64,000 bases of DNA from DASZQY01 sp963843565 (GCA_963843565.1 CAWJKY010000003.1:930001-994000); one strand, 5' to 3'. Counted from the stretch's first letter, positions 16,868 through 25,802 are shown. Numbers and translations are program-made. Notes: generated by a model from the sequence alone, not told the origin.

Positions 16868-17371
16868 ATGGCCGACAATTCCAGCTCGAATTCCGCACCG
16901 CCATCGCGATTCGCCTATGACCGCGCGACCCAACCCGACCTGTTCGATGAAATCCTGTCGAAGCGGATCGTCGCCTTCTTCATCGACGCGATCCTGATCG
17001 TGCTGCTGATGGTTCCGGCGGCGCTGCTGGTGCTCGTGCTCGGCATCGTCACACTCGGCCTGGCGTGGCTGCTCTTTCCGCCGCTCTTCGCGATCGTCGC
17101 CCTCGGCTACATCGCGCTGACGCTCGGTGGGGCCGGATCGGCAACGCCGGGCATGCGGATCGCCGGGGTCGAGATGCGGACCTGGAGCGGGCAGAAGCTG
17201 TTCCCGCTGCTGGCGGTGATGCACGCGCTGATCTTCTGGTTCTCGGTCGGGCTGCTGACGCCATTTGTGCTGCTGGTGGGGCTGTTCACGGAGCGCCGCC
17301 AGCTTCTCCACGACCTGCTGCTGGGCGTGGTCGCGCTCAACGCGGAAGCGCTGCGGCGGCGCGGGGAATAG
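16868..17371 (+). CDS. RDD family membrane protein
   Basis: 167 residues. A hydrophilic N-terminus precedes the RDD-type start of the membrane domain (SKRIVAFFIDAILIVLLM), then a helix pair, the conserved GSATPGMRIAGVEM loop, another helix and the closing RRQLLHDLLLGVV. The classical Arg-Asp-Asp is partly altered but Arg and Asp are present. RDD proteins are poorly characterised membrane proteins, some linked to ion transport. The start at 16868 has an AGGAGCGGG ribosome site. Immediately upstream of bpt, a conserved neighbour in this order. Confidence 0.88.
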   Translation: MADNSSSNSAPPSRFAYDRATQPDLFDEILSKRIVAFFIDAILIVLLMVPAALLVLVLGIVTLGLAWLLFPPLFAIVALGYIALTLGGAGSATPGMRIAGVEMRTWSGQKLFPLLAVMHALIFWFSVGLLTPFVLLVGLFTERRQLLHDLLLGVVALNAEALRRRGE

Positions 17372-17477
17372 CCGCGGGCAAGCGCCGCCCCAACGACGCC
17401 CGCTTGCCTTTTTCGCCCGACGCACCTGATAGTACGCGACAGGCTGCCCTGGAGAAGCCGCCGCCCGCGATCGACAG

Positions 17478-18224
17478 ATGACCCATCACAGCACCGAAAC
17501 GCCGCAATTCTACCTGACCTCGCCGGCCCCCTGTCCGTATCTGCCGGGCCGCGCGGAGCGCAAGGTCTTCACCCATCTGGTCGGCGACCGCGCCGCGGCG
17601 CTCAACGACATCCTCACCCAGGGCGGCTTCCGTCGCAGCCAGAACATCGCCTACCGGCCGGCCTGCGAAGGCTGCCGGGCGTGCGTGTCGGTGCGCACGC
17701 TGGTCGACGGCTTCCAGATGACGCCGAGCCTGCAGCGGGTGCAGAAGCGCAACCGCGACATCGTCGGCGCGGAGACCGCGGCGAGCCCCTCCTCCGACCA
17801 GTATTCGCTCTTTCGCACCTACCTCGACGCCCGCCACGCCGAAGGCGGCATGGCCGACATGACGGTGCTCGACTACGCCATGATGGTCGGCGACAGCCAC
17901 GTCGACACGCTGGTGGTCGAGTATCGCTTCCGCGGCATCGACACCGGCATCACCGGCCGCGGCGAAGGTCCGCTGATCGCGACGGCGCTCACCGACGTGC
18001 TCGCCGACGGGCTGTCGATGGTCTACTCGTTCTTCGATCCCGACTACGCCGACCGCAGCCTGGGCACGTTCATGATCCTCGATCATGTCAACCGGGCGCG
18101 GAAGATGGGCCTGCCGTACGTCTATCTCGGCTACTGGGTCGATGGGTCGCGCAAGATGGGCTACAAGCGCCGCTTCCGTCCGCAGGAGCATCTCGGGCCA
18201 AGAGGCTGGGGCCGAGTCGACTAA
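17478..18224 (+). CDS. bpt: Aspartate/glutamate leucyltransferase (N-end rule)
   Basis: Transfers leucine from Leu-tRNA to proteins with N-terminal Asp or Glu, marking them for ClpAPS degradation. 248 residues. The N-terminal ATE domain shows PCPYLPGR, GFRRSQNIAYRPACEGCRAC (cysteine pair) and SVRTLV. The C-terminal GNAT-like half holds MVYSFFDPDY, RSLGTFMILDH and the YLGYWVDGSRKMGYK motif. Bacterial Bpt and eukaryotic-type arginyltransferase share this fold; the leucyl specificity is taken from the bacterial family. Confidence 0.92.
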   Translation: MTHHSTETPQFYLTSPAPCPYLPGRAERKVFTHLVGDRAAALNDILTQGGFRRSQNIAYRPACEGCRACVSVRTLVDGFQMTPSLQRVQKRNRDIVGAETAASPSSDQYSLFRTYLDARHAEGGMADMTVLDYAMMVGDSHVDTLVVEYRFRGIDTGITGRGEGPLIATALTDVLADGLSMVYSFFDPDYADRSLGTFMILDHVNRARKMGLPYVYLGYWVDGSRKMGYKRRFRPQEHLGPRGWGRVD

Positions 18225-18229
18225 GGAGT

Positions 18230-18526
18230 TCACGCGGCCAGCGTCGCCACCATCAGCGCGACGTAGACCAGCCCGCCGGTGGCGGCGAGCGGTGCGGTGG
18301 CTTCCACCGGCAGCGCAGTGACCTTGGATCGCGCGAACGCGGCCGCGCCCAAGAACGCCCAGGCGACCGTGTGGCCCCAGCGCAGCAGCCACCAGCTCAA
18401 GCCGTCGCTGCCGGCGCCGTCCGCGGCGACGGCGTAGAACACCGCCAGAGCCAGGCCGACGCCGGCGAGCGCCAGCCACGGGATGCCGTAAATTCGCTCG
18501 GCGAAGAGGCTGTTGAATTCGGGCAC
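18230..18526 (-). CDS. Small three-helix membrane protein, unknown
   Basis: 98 residues with three clear hydrophobic segments (about 15-33, 45-63 and 78-97), beginning MPEFNSLFAERIYG. No family recognised. It is convergent with bpt, ending five bases from its stop, and lies downstream of the autotransporter terminator, so it must have its own promoter near 18530-18580. Confidence 0.65.
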   Translation of the reverse strand: MPEFNSLFAERIYGIPWLALAGVGLALAVFYAVAADGAGSDGLSWWLLRWGHTVAWAFLGAAAFARSKVTALPVEATAPLAATGGLVYVALMVATLAA

Positions 18527-18580
18527 GACAGGGCTGGCGCTTCTCTGGGCTTGCGGCTGGTCCGCTGCCAGAACAAACCA

Positions 18581-18608
18581 CGGCCCCGTTGCAGGAACAA
18601 CGGGGCCG
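18581..18608 (-). terminator. Hairpin terminator after the autotransporter gene
   Basis: An 11-base perfect stem (18581-18591 with 18598-18608) and 6-base loop lie 25 bases past the autotransporter stop. Additional partial pairing and A/T-rich flanks extend it (AACAAACCA on the left, TGGTGTT on the right). It could act on either strand but no rightward gene ends here. Confidence 0.75.
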
Positions 18609-18632
18609 CTGGTGTTGCCTTGAAGGGTTCGG

Positions 18633-20918
18633 TCAGAACGCCTTGCGAATACCGCCGCGACCCATGTAGCTCTCCGTGTTGCCGTCGAACGAGATGTTGT
18701 ACTGGCCGGAGCCGAAGATGCTCAGTCCGCCGCCAACCGTGCCGTCGACGCCGGCGGTGAACTCCGCCGTTGCTCCGCCAAGGTTGGTCAGGAAGTTGGT
18801 GCCAGAGACATTGGTCTTCTGCCCGCCGCCAACGTCGTCGGAGACGCCGGCGCTGCCAAACACGCGCATCGGACCAAGCGCGATTTGGGCAAGCAGACGC
18901 GTCCGCGCGATGACCGCGTCGGCGTCCGGGAACGTCGCGTTGAACGGTCCGGTCGACGACCGATTGAGATCGGCGTGCTCGTAGGTGACCTGGGCGAAGG
19001 GGATCAGGGTGATGCGATCTCCCACCGGCACCTTCAGGCCCGCCTCGGCGGACACGTCGATGGCACCGCCGCCGACGTTCATCTTGGCCGTCATCGGCGC
19101 CGCGATGTTGTAGTCGAGGAAGCGGTATTGACCGAGGAGGTCGGCGTAGAAGAATTCACCCTGGTGAGTTACATACGCGCCGACGCTTGGCGCCGTCCCG
19201 TCCCACGTTCCACTCACGGTTCCCGACGGCGAATGGAACTTGCCCGACGTCGCCGAATATCCGAACGTTGCTCCGAGCCAGGTCGACGGATCGCCGAGCT
19301 TGAGCATGTCGAGACCAAACTGCGCGCCCGAAATATTCAGATCGACCATGCCGAGCCCGTTGGCAAGCGTGGTGCTGTCGGCAACGGCGTGCATCCAGGC
19401 GTTGCGCTTCGAGTCCCAGTTGAGGCCGCGGCGATCGACGTAGGTTCCCATGAGCAGGTCGCCCGCGTAGAGCGCCGACGACGAAATGGAAGCGAGATCG
19501 TAGCTTTCGTCGGCGACCTTCAGCCCCAGCGTGATGTCCGTGCCCCCGGAAGGATCGGCGATCGGATTGAGCACGATATCCATTCCGTTGCGGACGTAGC
19601 GCCGGCCGAGCACAAAGTTGTCTCCGCCCACGGTGCCGCCGATCGTCACCAGCTTGATCTTCTCGATGTCGCCGACGGGGCCGGTTTCCGCGAGCGGATC
19701 ACTGGAGCCGGGTTCGTACAGGAGGACAGCGGTCTTGCCCCCGGCGTTGCCACCGATCTTGACCTGATCGTAGTCCGTCCCGGCGACGGGATTGATGGCC
19801 CCGATGTCAGCCTGCATCAGGAACGCGGCGTTGGCGTCCGCGGTGTAGTTGCCTCCTATGGAGACGATGCCTGGCGAGTTGCCGGGACTGATGGCGCCCT
19901 GGTTGAAGAAGTTGCCAGTGACCACAAAGTTGCCTGCCGCGATGCCTCCAAAATTGTTGACGTTGCCGGTGATAACGAATGGCGAATTGTAGCCGCCCGA
20001 GAGCATGCCGTCCTTGTCGATGTCGACATTGTACGGAACGACGGCGCCGTCGCCGAAAACCCGCGTCTGCCCCTCTGGAACCAGAAGTGCCGCGTAGATG
20101 TTCGCCCAGTAGACGTCCTCCGACGAAGACCCATTGGCGCGCGTGTTGAGGATGATGCTGTACAGGCTGGCGAGTGCGGGGTCGATCGGCCCGCCGGTGA
20201 AGTCGCCGCACGTATTGGATCCTGTGGTCCCGCATCCGAGCGTGTGGACGACGGTGCCATTCACGATGATCTGAATCTTCCCCGATGCCGGGTCCGCGCC
20301 GGGCACGTAGTTCATGCGTATCGTATTCCAGCCGCCGTAGTTCAGGGAGCCGCCCGTGTTGACCGCTGCGTTCGGTCCAGTGACGACGACCCATTGGCCG
20401 CTGTCGTACACGCGTATTTCGCCGACGTTCGAGACGGGCGAGCCGCCCTGCACCGTCGGCTCGCCGGCCGGGTCAGTGGATGGGCCATTGTAGAAGCCGA
20501 TGACTGGATAGGACTGGTCTGTCCCCGGCGGCACGCCGAGAACGCCCCACATGGCCATGCTGGTGTAGTTGACGCCGTCCGACGTTGCGGCGGATTCCGA
20601 AAGGTAGAACTGGCCGGAGACGTCGCTTGGGCCGACCGGCAAGTTGGTCAGCGCGGCGCGGCCTTCGGTCTGATAGAAGCCGCTGCTGCCGGGAACGGTC
20701 GTCGATGGAAACGTCTTGATGTGGAGGACGTTGTCCATTCCCTGGAACGACGACAGCACCTCCCAAAGCTGCGGCTCGGCACGATCAGTGTTCCAGGTGA
20801 ACCCATCGAAATCGGAACTGGCGGCCCTCACCGCTCCCGTCCCAAAACTCACTGCTACAAAACACGAAACCACAACCGCGCTGGCCAAACGGCCACGCGC
20901 AAAGCCACGGTTGGTCAT
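18633..20918 (-). CDS. Autotransporter outer-membrane beta-barrel protein
   Basis: 761 residues. A Sec signal peptide covers about 1-33 (cleavage near AVRA-ASSDF). The passenger (about 34-470) is rich in Gly, Asn, Thr and Ser. Its first half looks like a beta-sandwich with one probable disulfide (LGCGTTGSNTCGD), followed by the PGNSPGIVSIGGNYTA repeat typical of autotransporter helices. The C-terminal barrel (about 480-761) ends in Phe preceded by GGIRKA, as the BAM machinery prefers. The passenger activity is unknown; adhesion is only a guess. A CtrA-like box lies 52 bases upstream of the start and a hairpin terminator follows the gene. Confidence 0.9.
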   Translation of the reverse strand: MTNRGFARGRLASAVVVSCFVAVSFGTGAVRAASSDFDGFTWNTDRAEPQLWEVLSSFQGMDNVLHIKTFPSTTVPGSSGFYQTEGRAALTNLPVGPSDVSGQFYLSESAATSDGVNYTSMAMWGVLGVPPGTDQSYPVIGFYNGPSTDPAGEPTVQGGSPVSNVGEIRVYDSGQWVVVTGPNAAVNTGGSLNYGGWNTIRMNYVPGADPASGKIQIIVNGTVVHTLGCGTTGSNTCGDFTGGPIDPALASLYSIILNTRANGSSSEDVYWANIYAALLVPEGQTRVFGDGAVVPYNVDIDKDGMLSGGYNSPFVITGNVNNFGGIAAGNFVVTGNFFNQGAISPGNSPGIVSIGGNYTADANAAFLMQADIGAINPVAGTDYDQVKIGGNAGGKTAVLLYEPGSSDPLAETGPVGDIEKIKLVTIGGTVGGDNFVLGRRYVRNGMDIVLNPIADPSGGTDITLGLKVADESYDLASISSSALYAGDLLMGTYVDRRGLNWDSKRNAWMHAVADSTTLANGLGMVDLNISGAQFGLDMLKLGDPSTWLGATFGYSATSGKFHSPSGTVSGTWDGTAPSVGAYVTHQGEFFYADLLGQYRFLDYNIAAPMTAKMNVGGGAIDVSAEAGLKVPVGDRITLIPFAQVTYEHADLNRSSTGPFNATFPDADAVIARTRLLAQIALGPMRVFGSAGVSDDVGGGQKTNVSGTNFLTNLGGATAEFTAGVDGTVGGGLSIFGSGQYNISFDGNTESYMGRGGIRKAF

Positions 20919-20969
20919 ACGGACCCCCCCTACGCATACGCAACAACGTGGCCTCGGGGAGACTGTGGA

Positions 20970-20985
20970 TTAACCTGTGGTTAAC
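20970..20985 (+). promoter_or_regulatory. CtrA-like box TTAA-N7-TTAAC upstream of the autotransporter
   Basis: The sequence fits the full alphaproteobacterial CtrA consensus (TTAA, seven bases, TTAAC) and is also a perfect dyad TTAACC-TGT-GGTTAA. It is 52 bases upstream of the autotransporter ATG. An overlapping TGTGG(A)TTAACC direct repeat starts at about 20964. Binding by CtrA is inferred from the match only. Confidence 0.45.
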
Positions 20986-21213
20986 CTACAAGGAGAGAGT
21001 TGTCGCAACAGGCGTCCGCAATCGTCAGTTATCCGGATCCGCGCGGACGTCGCCAAACAACCTCTTGATGCAGCGGGCAAAAAACGCTCGTTGCCGAAAT
21101 GCGACACGCCGGAGAAAGATTTTTCAGCACCCGCCGCACCACCCCTGATTGGCAACCATGGGAGCTGATGCAATGTGCACAACAGCGGGGACAACGGCTT
21201 CTTCAGCGCCCCA

Positions 21214-21606
21214 TCATCCCGGCGCCGATCCGCTGAACAGCTGCCACAACCACCGGTCACGGCACCGCGCGAAGATGGCGGTGATCCGATAGGGGTGCTC
21301 CGCGCCGTCGGGCTCGGTGCGGACGGTGCCGTCGGCGGTCAACCAGGCGACATTGCCCGAGGCCAGGACCAGACGCTCGGGAAAGGTGAAACGCAGGCGA
21401 TCCGGCAGCGCGAGGTAGTCGGCCAGATGAGAACGGATGGCCGCCGGGCCGAGGGCGACATCGCTGACCTCGGAGCCGTAGAGCGCGGCGTCGGGGTCGT
21501 CGCTCCAGCACACCATCGCGTCGTCGATGCGGCCGTTGGCGATCGCATCGAAAAACGCATCGAAGACCTTGTAGACGGCCCACTTGACCTCGGCCGTGGC
21601 GCGCAT
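21214..21606 (-). CDS. SnoaL/NTF2-like protein
   Basis: 130 residues with the NTF2-like cone pattern: a long N-terminal helix (VYKVFDAFFDAIANGRIDDAMVCW), then DDPDAALYGSE, a helix-rich middle, and C-terminal strands (YRITAIFARCRDRWLWQLFSG). This is the DUF4440/SnoaL-like 'nuclear transport factor 2' group, whose members are small-molecule enzymes or binding proteins. It starts four bases after the parC stop and is probably the last gene of that operon. No substrate can be assigned. Confidence 0.75.
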   Translation of the reverse strand: MRATAEVKWAVYKVFDAFFDAIANGRIDDAMVCWSDDPDAALYGSEVSDVALGPAAIRSHLADYLALPDRLRFTFPERLVLASGNVAWLTADGTVRTEPDGAEHPYRITAIFARCRDRWLWQLFSGSAPG

Positions 21607-21610
21607 GATC

Positions 21611-23857
21611 TCAGCCGCCCTTGCCGAAGGTCCCGTGGCGGGGGAAGCCGGTGGGCGGAAGACGGCCGGCCTGGGCGCGGGTGCCGACCCACTCCTTCAG
21701 CTCGGACATCGGGCGGGTGAACGCGCGGCCGGAGGAATCGAACCAGGTGAGCCCCTCGGACTTCTTGAAGACGCGGGCGTCGGCAGCGCCGCCGTCCTTG
21801 TACTTCTGGAGGCGCACCCCCTTGCCGCGGGTCATCTCGGGAACCTGATCGAGCGGGAAGATGATCAGCTTGCGGTTCTGGCCGAGCACGGCAACGGTGT
21901 CGCCGGCGGCGGGAACGGCGAGGCGCATTTCCTCCGGCGCTGCCACCGACATCACCTGCTTGCCCTTGCGGGTGTTGGCGAGCACCTCGGCCTCCGGCAC
22001 GACGAAGCCGCGCCCGTCGGTCGAGACGACCAAGAGCTTCCGCTTGGGATCGTGGACGAAGACCGCGACCACGTCGTCGGAACCTTCCATGTCGACCATC
22101 AGCTTGATCGGCTCGCCGTGGCCGCGGCCGCCGGGAAGCCGGTCGGCGGCGAGCGTGTAGAAGCGCCCGCCGGTCGCGGCGACAACGATCTTATCGGTGG
22201 TCTCGGCCTCGATCGCGGCCTTCAGGGAATCGTCGGTCTTGAACGCCAGCGTCGACAGGTCGACGCCGTGGCCCTTCATGGCGCGGATCCAACCCTTGTC
22301 GGAGACCACGACCGTGATCGGCTCGCGCTCGACCATGGCCGCATGGATGTCCTCGACGTCGTGCTCGGGCGCTTCGCCGAAGGTGGTGCGCCGCTTGCCG
22401 AGCGGCGTGTTGGGACCGAAGGCCTTGCGCACCTCCCTGATCTGGTCGGCGACCGCCGCCCATTGCTTGTCGTCGGAGCGCAGCAGCGCGTTCAGCGATT
22501 TCTGTTCCGTGGAGAGCGTGTCGTGCTCGCCCCTGATTTCGAATTCCTCGAGCTTGCGCAGCGAGCGCAGGCGCATGTTGAGGATCGCCTCGGCCTGCAC
22601 GTCGGTGAGCTTGAAGGTCTTGATGAGGACCGGCTTCGGCTCGTCCTCGGTGCGAATGATCCTGATGACCTTGTCGAGGTTCAGGTAGGCGATCAGGTAG
22701 CCGTCGAGAACCTCGAGGCGATGGCGGATCTGCTCAAGGCGATACTTCGTGCGCCGGACCAGCACCTCGCGACGGTGGGCGAGCCACTCGTTCAGCACCT
22801 CGCCGAGGCTCATGACCTTCGGCACGACACCGCGCGACAGGACGTTGAGGTTGAGCGGGATGCGGGTTTCGAGATCGGTCAGGCGGAAGAGCGATTCCAT
22901 CATCAGGGCGGCATCGACGGTGCGGCTCTTCGGCTCGATGACGAGACGAATGTCCTCGGCCAACTCGTCACGGACCTCGGCGACCAGCGGGAGCTTCCGC
23001 GCCTCGATCAGCTCGGCGATCTTCTCGACCAGGCGCGACTTCTGCACCTGATAGGGAATCTCGGTGACGACCGCGATCCAGGTGCCCCTGCCCTGCTGCT
23101 CGACCGACCACCGGGCGCGCACGCGGAAGGAGCCGCGCCCGGTGCGGTAGGCCTCGACGATGTTCTCGTGCGGCTCGACGATGATGCCGCCGGTGGGCAG
23201 GTCCGGTCCCTTGACGAGATCGACCAGCGTGCCGATGTGGGCCTTCGGCGTCTTGATGAGATGGAGCGCGGCGTCGCAAAGCTCGGCGGCGTTGTGGGGC
23301 GGAATGTTGGTCGCCATGCCGACCGCGATGCCGGCGGAGCCGTTGGCGAGCAGGTTGGGGAAGGCGCCGGGGAGCACGATCGGCTCCCTGTCGGAGCCAT
23401 CGTAGGTCGGGCGGAAGTCAACCGCGTCCTCGTCGATGCCGTCGAGCAGCAGGCGCGCGACGTCGGTCATGCGCGCCTCGGTGTAGCGCATGGCGGCGGC
23501 GTTATCGCCGTCGACGTTGCCGAAGTTGCCCTGTCCGTCGACCAGCGGGTAGCGGACCGCGAAATCCTGGGCGAGGCGCACGAGCGCGTCGTAGATCGCC
23601 TGATCGCCGTGCGGGTGGTAGCTGCCCATGACGTCGCCGACGATCTTGGCGGACTTCTTGTAGGCGGAGCCCGGATCGAGGCGAAGCTGGCGCATCCCGT
23701 AAACGATGCGGCGATGTACCGGCTTCAGGCCGTCGCGCACGTCGGGCAGTGCGCGGTTCATGATGGTCGAGAGCGCGTAGTCGAGGTAGCGCTTCTCCAG
23801 TGCCTCGCGGAGATCGACGGGTTCGATGTTCCCGTCCGGAATCAGGTGCTTTGCCAT
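21611..23857 (-). CDS. parC: DNA topoisomerase IV subunit A
   Basis: Cleaves and religates DNA to decatenate chromosomes with ParE. 748 residues. The breakage-reunion domain opens YLDYALSTIMNRALPDVRDGLKPV; the QRDR region reads GDVMGSYHPHGDQAIYDALVRL and the catalytic Tyr is in AAAMRYTEAR (about Tyr 124). The C-terminal third carries beta-pinwheel blades. Its shortness and the adjacent recO point to ParC and not GyrA; the GyrA-box QRRGGKG is not seen. Confidence 0.95.
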   Translation of the reverse strand: MAKHLIPDGNIEPVDLREALEKRYLDYALSTIMNRALPDVRDGLKPVHRRIVYGMRQLRLDPGSAYKKSAKIVGDVMGSYHPHGDQAIYDALVRLAQDFAVRYPLVDGQGNFGNVDGDNAAAMRYTEARMTDVARLLLDGIDEDAVDFRPTYDGSDREPIVLPGAFPNLLANGSAGIAVGMATNIPPHNAAELCDAALHLIKTPKAHIGTLVDLVKGPDLPTGGIIVEPHENIVEAYRTGRGSFRVRARWSVEQQGRGTWIAVVTEIPYQVQKSRLVEKIAELIEARKLPLVAEVRDELAEDIRLVIEPKSRTVDAALMMESLFRLTDLETRIPLNLNVLSRGVVPKVMSLGEVLNEWLAHRREVLVRRTKYRLEQIRHRLEVLDGYLIAYLNLDKVIRIIRTEDEPKPVLIKTFKLTDVQAEAILNMRLRSLRKLEEFEIRGEHDTLSTEQKSLNALLRSDDKQWAAVADQIREVRKAFGPNTPLGKRRTTFGEAPEHDVEDIHAAMVEREPITVVVSDKGWIRAMKGHGVDLSTLAFKTDDSLKAAIEAETTDKIVVAATGGRFYTLAADRLPGGRGHGEPIKLMVDMEGSDDVVAVFVHDPKRKLLVVSTDGRGFVVPEAEVLANTRKGKQVMSVAAPEEMRLAVPAAGDTVAVLGQNRKLIIFPLDQVPEMTRGKGVRLQKYKDGGAADARVFKKSEGLTWFDSSGRAFTRPMSELKEWVGTRAQAGRLPPTGFPRHGTFGKGG

Positions 23858-23946
23858 GGGTTGGGGTTAGCCCGGGAATGGCCGAAAACACAAGGATTTC
23901 GAGGGGCTGAGGGCTTCGAGCTGCGCTTGCCTTCGGATGCCCCTGG

Positions 23947-23966
23947 ATCCCCGCCTGCGCGGGGAT
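23947..23966. repeat. REP-type hairpin (ATCCCCGC-CTGC-GCGGGGAT)
   Basis: A perfect 8-base stem with 4-base loop inside the sequence CTGGATCCCCGCCTGCGCGGGGATGA. This is a common intergenic palindrome in proteobacterial genomes, whose translation gives the familiar spurious peptide PAQAGIQ. It lies upstream of parC in the gene-free stretch. Confidence 0.8.
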
Positions 23967-24352
23967 GAGCGGAGATGGGCGGGCGCGTCGGTTCGTTCCC
24001 GCGAGCGGTCCTCGCTCCGGGGTATAGCTCGCATCCCTCTGTTCGATCCCTCGTGACAATACGAGGGGGTGGCGGGCGCCCGGCGAATGCCGTGCGGGCA
24101 GTCCGCGAAAGATGGGCACTCGTGGAGCGCCCGCCGTGGCGGTTTTGGGCCCTTCGCTTTCACTCTCCGGAACGGCGAGGCGGACGGGACCCGTGCCGGG
24201 CCTTACCGTCCTGACTGCCTCGTCCTCTGTCGAGTTCGAGGCTGGCCTGCCGCCCTTAAGGTGCCTCACAGACACAGCCGGTCGTAGTGCCGGCGGGCTA
24301 GTTGCGAGAGCCTCCCGACGGCGACGGTGCGACCCATCGCCGGCAGGCGCCA

Positions 24353-24421
24353 CATCCCTGCTCCGCCTTCAGAACGCCTCCGGAGACGCCCCCTCTGGTC
24401 GAGCAGGGATGACGAATCATC
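24353..24421. repeat. 11-base inverted repeat (arms 24353-24363 and 24411-24421)
   Basis: Arms CATCCCTGCTC and GAGCAGGGATG are perfect complements around 47 bases that include a smaller dyad GCCTCCGGAGACGCC. It could form a cruciform or RNA stem. No gene is attached to it; it is part of the repeat-rich region. Confidence 0.6.
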
Positions 24422-24592
24422 TCATGCGGCGTGAGGGCGGGGATTACTTCTTTTCGGGTGTTGGACAAGTGGGCGGGTTGTTCCCGGTTCGCTGCTCCTC
24501 ACCCCCTCCCGAAATCGCGAAGCGCGGGCATCGGACGGGGCGAGGTTGCGCGGCTCGCCGGCGGCGCTGGAACCCGAGAGGCAGGCCGTCCC

Positions 24593-24937
24593 TCAACCGG
24601 ATTTTGGCAGGCTGTCCATCACTTCAAGCGCAAAGCGGGCGGACACCGTCGCCGGGCCGCCCCCCATCTCGATGCCGACTTCGACGGCATCCAGGATCTC
24701 CGCGTGAGTTGCGCCGGATTTTGCCGCCTGCTCGATGTGCCACTGCATGCAGGACTCGCAATCGATCACGACCGAGATGCCGACGGCGATCAGCTCCTTC
24801 GTCCTCTTCGGTAGCGCGGCGTCGCCGAAGGCCGCCTCCTCCATGGCAAGGAACGCCTTGTAGACCTTGGAATCCAGTTGCAGCAGGCGCTGGTGGGCCG
24901 CTTTGCGGCGTTCGGTGATCTTCTTCAGATCGTCCAT
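24593..24937 (-). CDS. Carboxymuconolactone decarboxylase / AhpD-like protein
   Basis: 114 residues, all helical, with the redox motif CESCMQWHI (two Cys separated by two residues, His four after the second). This is the arrangement of AhpD-like peroxidase partners, so a thiol-based antioxidant role is more likely than a true decarboxylase. It starts nine bases after the recO stop and is probably its operon partner. Confidence 0.85.
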   Translation of the reverse strand: MDDLKKITERRKAAHQRLLQLDSKVYKAFLAMEEAAFGDAALPKRTKELIAVGISVVIDCESCMQWHIEQAAKSGATHAEILDAVEVGIEMGGGPATVSARFALEVMDSLPKSG

Positions 24938-24946
24938 GGTTCCCTC

Positions 24947-25690
24947 CTATTGAGGAATGGTTTCGCCGGTGCGGGCGATGAGGGCGATGAGGCCGGCGCG
25001 GGCGTCGGACGGCTCGATGCCGCGCGGCTCGTAGACGTGGCGGGCGAGGAAGTAGCCGGTGAGGCGGAACGCATCGGCGACTTCAGTCGCGGGCGGCGGG
25101 CTGGCGGAGGGCGGCGCCGTCAGGAACGCCGGCAGCGGCAGCAGGCGATCGGCCCACGCAGCGCCCGCCTCGCGGCTGACGGCGCGGCCGGACTTCGGCG
25201 AGACCCAGGCGAGATCGTTCGTCGTGCCGGTGGCGGCGCAGGTTTCGAGATCGAGCCCGAAGCCAAGATCATCGAGAAGGCGCAACTCGAAACGCACGAC
25301 CATGGCGCCGGCGACCAGCGGATCGTCGAGGAGGTCGAGGATGGCTTCGAGGCCCGTGTAGAGATGCGGATGGGGATCGCGCTCCGGCAGCAGGCGGAGC
25401 AACGCGGCGAGCGTCTGGATGGCGTAGAGGCCAGAGGCGGTCTCGATCAACCGGGCGGCGCGCTGGGTGGTCGCCTCGACGGTGTAGTGGCCGAGGTGCT
25501 CGTGGAGGCGCGCCCGCCAGGTGGCGGCGACAGAATTCCCCGGCTGGAGGATCGGTTGAAGGCGGCGCGAGCGCCCGCCCCGCACCAGCCCGAGATGGCG
25601 GCCGTGCCCAGGGGTCATCAACTCGACGATCAGGCTCGTCTCGCCGTGGCGGCGGGTGCCGAGGATGATGCCGTCGTCGCTCCATTGCAT
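24947..25690 (-). CDS. recO: DNA repair protein RecO
   Basis: Helps load RecA on gapped DNA with RecR and anneals strands. 247 residues. The N-terminal OB-fold starts MQWSDDGIILGTRRHGETSLIVELMT, of which the GIILGTRRHGETSLIVELMT part is the family signature. The helical C-terminal domain has FELRLLDDLGFGLDLETCAATG, with a single Cys in place of a full zinc site. Situated between era and parC as is usual in the order, though separated from era by a small secreted-protein gene. Confidence 0.93.
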   Translation of the reverse strand: MQWSDDGIILGTRRHGETSLIVELMTPGHGRHLGLVRGGRSRRLQPILQPGNSVAATWRARLHEHLGHYTVEATTQRAARLIETASGLYAIQTLAALLRLLPERDPHPHLYTGLEAILDLLDDPLVAGAMVVRFELRLLDDLGFGLDLETCAATGTTNDLAWVSPKSGRAVSREAGAAWADRLLPLPAFLTAPPSASPPPATEVADAFRLTGYFLARHVYEPRGIEPSDARAGLIALIARTGETIPQ

Positions 25691-25802
25691 GGGGTGGAGT
25701 CTACACCGGGGGCGCGCCGCGGTGCATTGGCGAAACGAAAGACGAGGCCGCCCCTTTCGGAACGACCCCGCCTCTCGGGAGGAAATGGAACCGAAAGCGA
25801 CG

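Larger units (their letters stand above)
23858..24592. other. Gene-free, repeat-rich intergenic region
   Basis: About 735 bases between parC and the preceding gene with no credible coding frame; open frames here are Arg/Pro/Ser-rich and lack start sites with ribosome signals. It contains several dyads: the REP hairpin 23947-23966, a 7-base stem at 24048-24067, and an 11-base inverted repeat 24353-24363/24411-24421. It breaks the usual close recO-parC spacing, which suggests an inserted non-coding repeat or the decayed remains of an element. Confidence 0.6.

Noticed and set aside
18885..20984. 699-codon frame opposite the autotransporter
   Set aside because: Valine/Arg/Asp-rich shadow without family features; the other strand has a signal peptide and a barrel with the expected C-terminal Phe.
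23867..24918. Several open frames in the parC-upstream gap
   Set aside because: They contain the REP-derived PAQAGIQ-like peptide and Arg/Pro/Ser-rich stretches, have no ribosome sites, and overlap inverted repeats.
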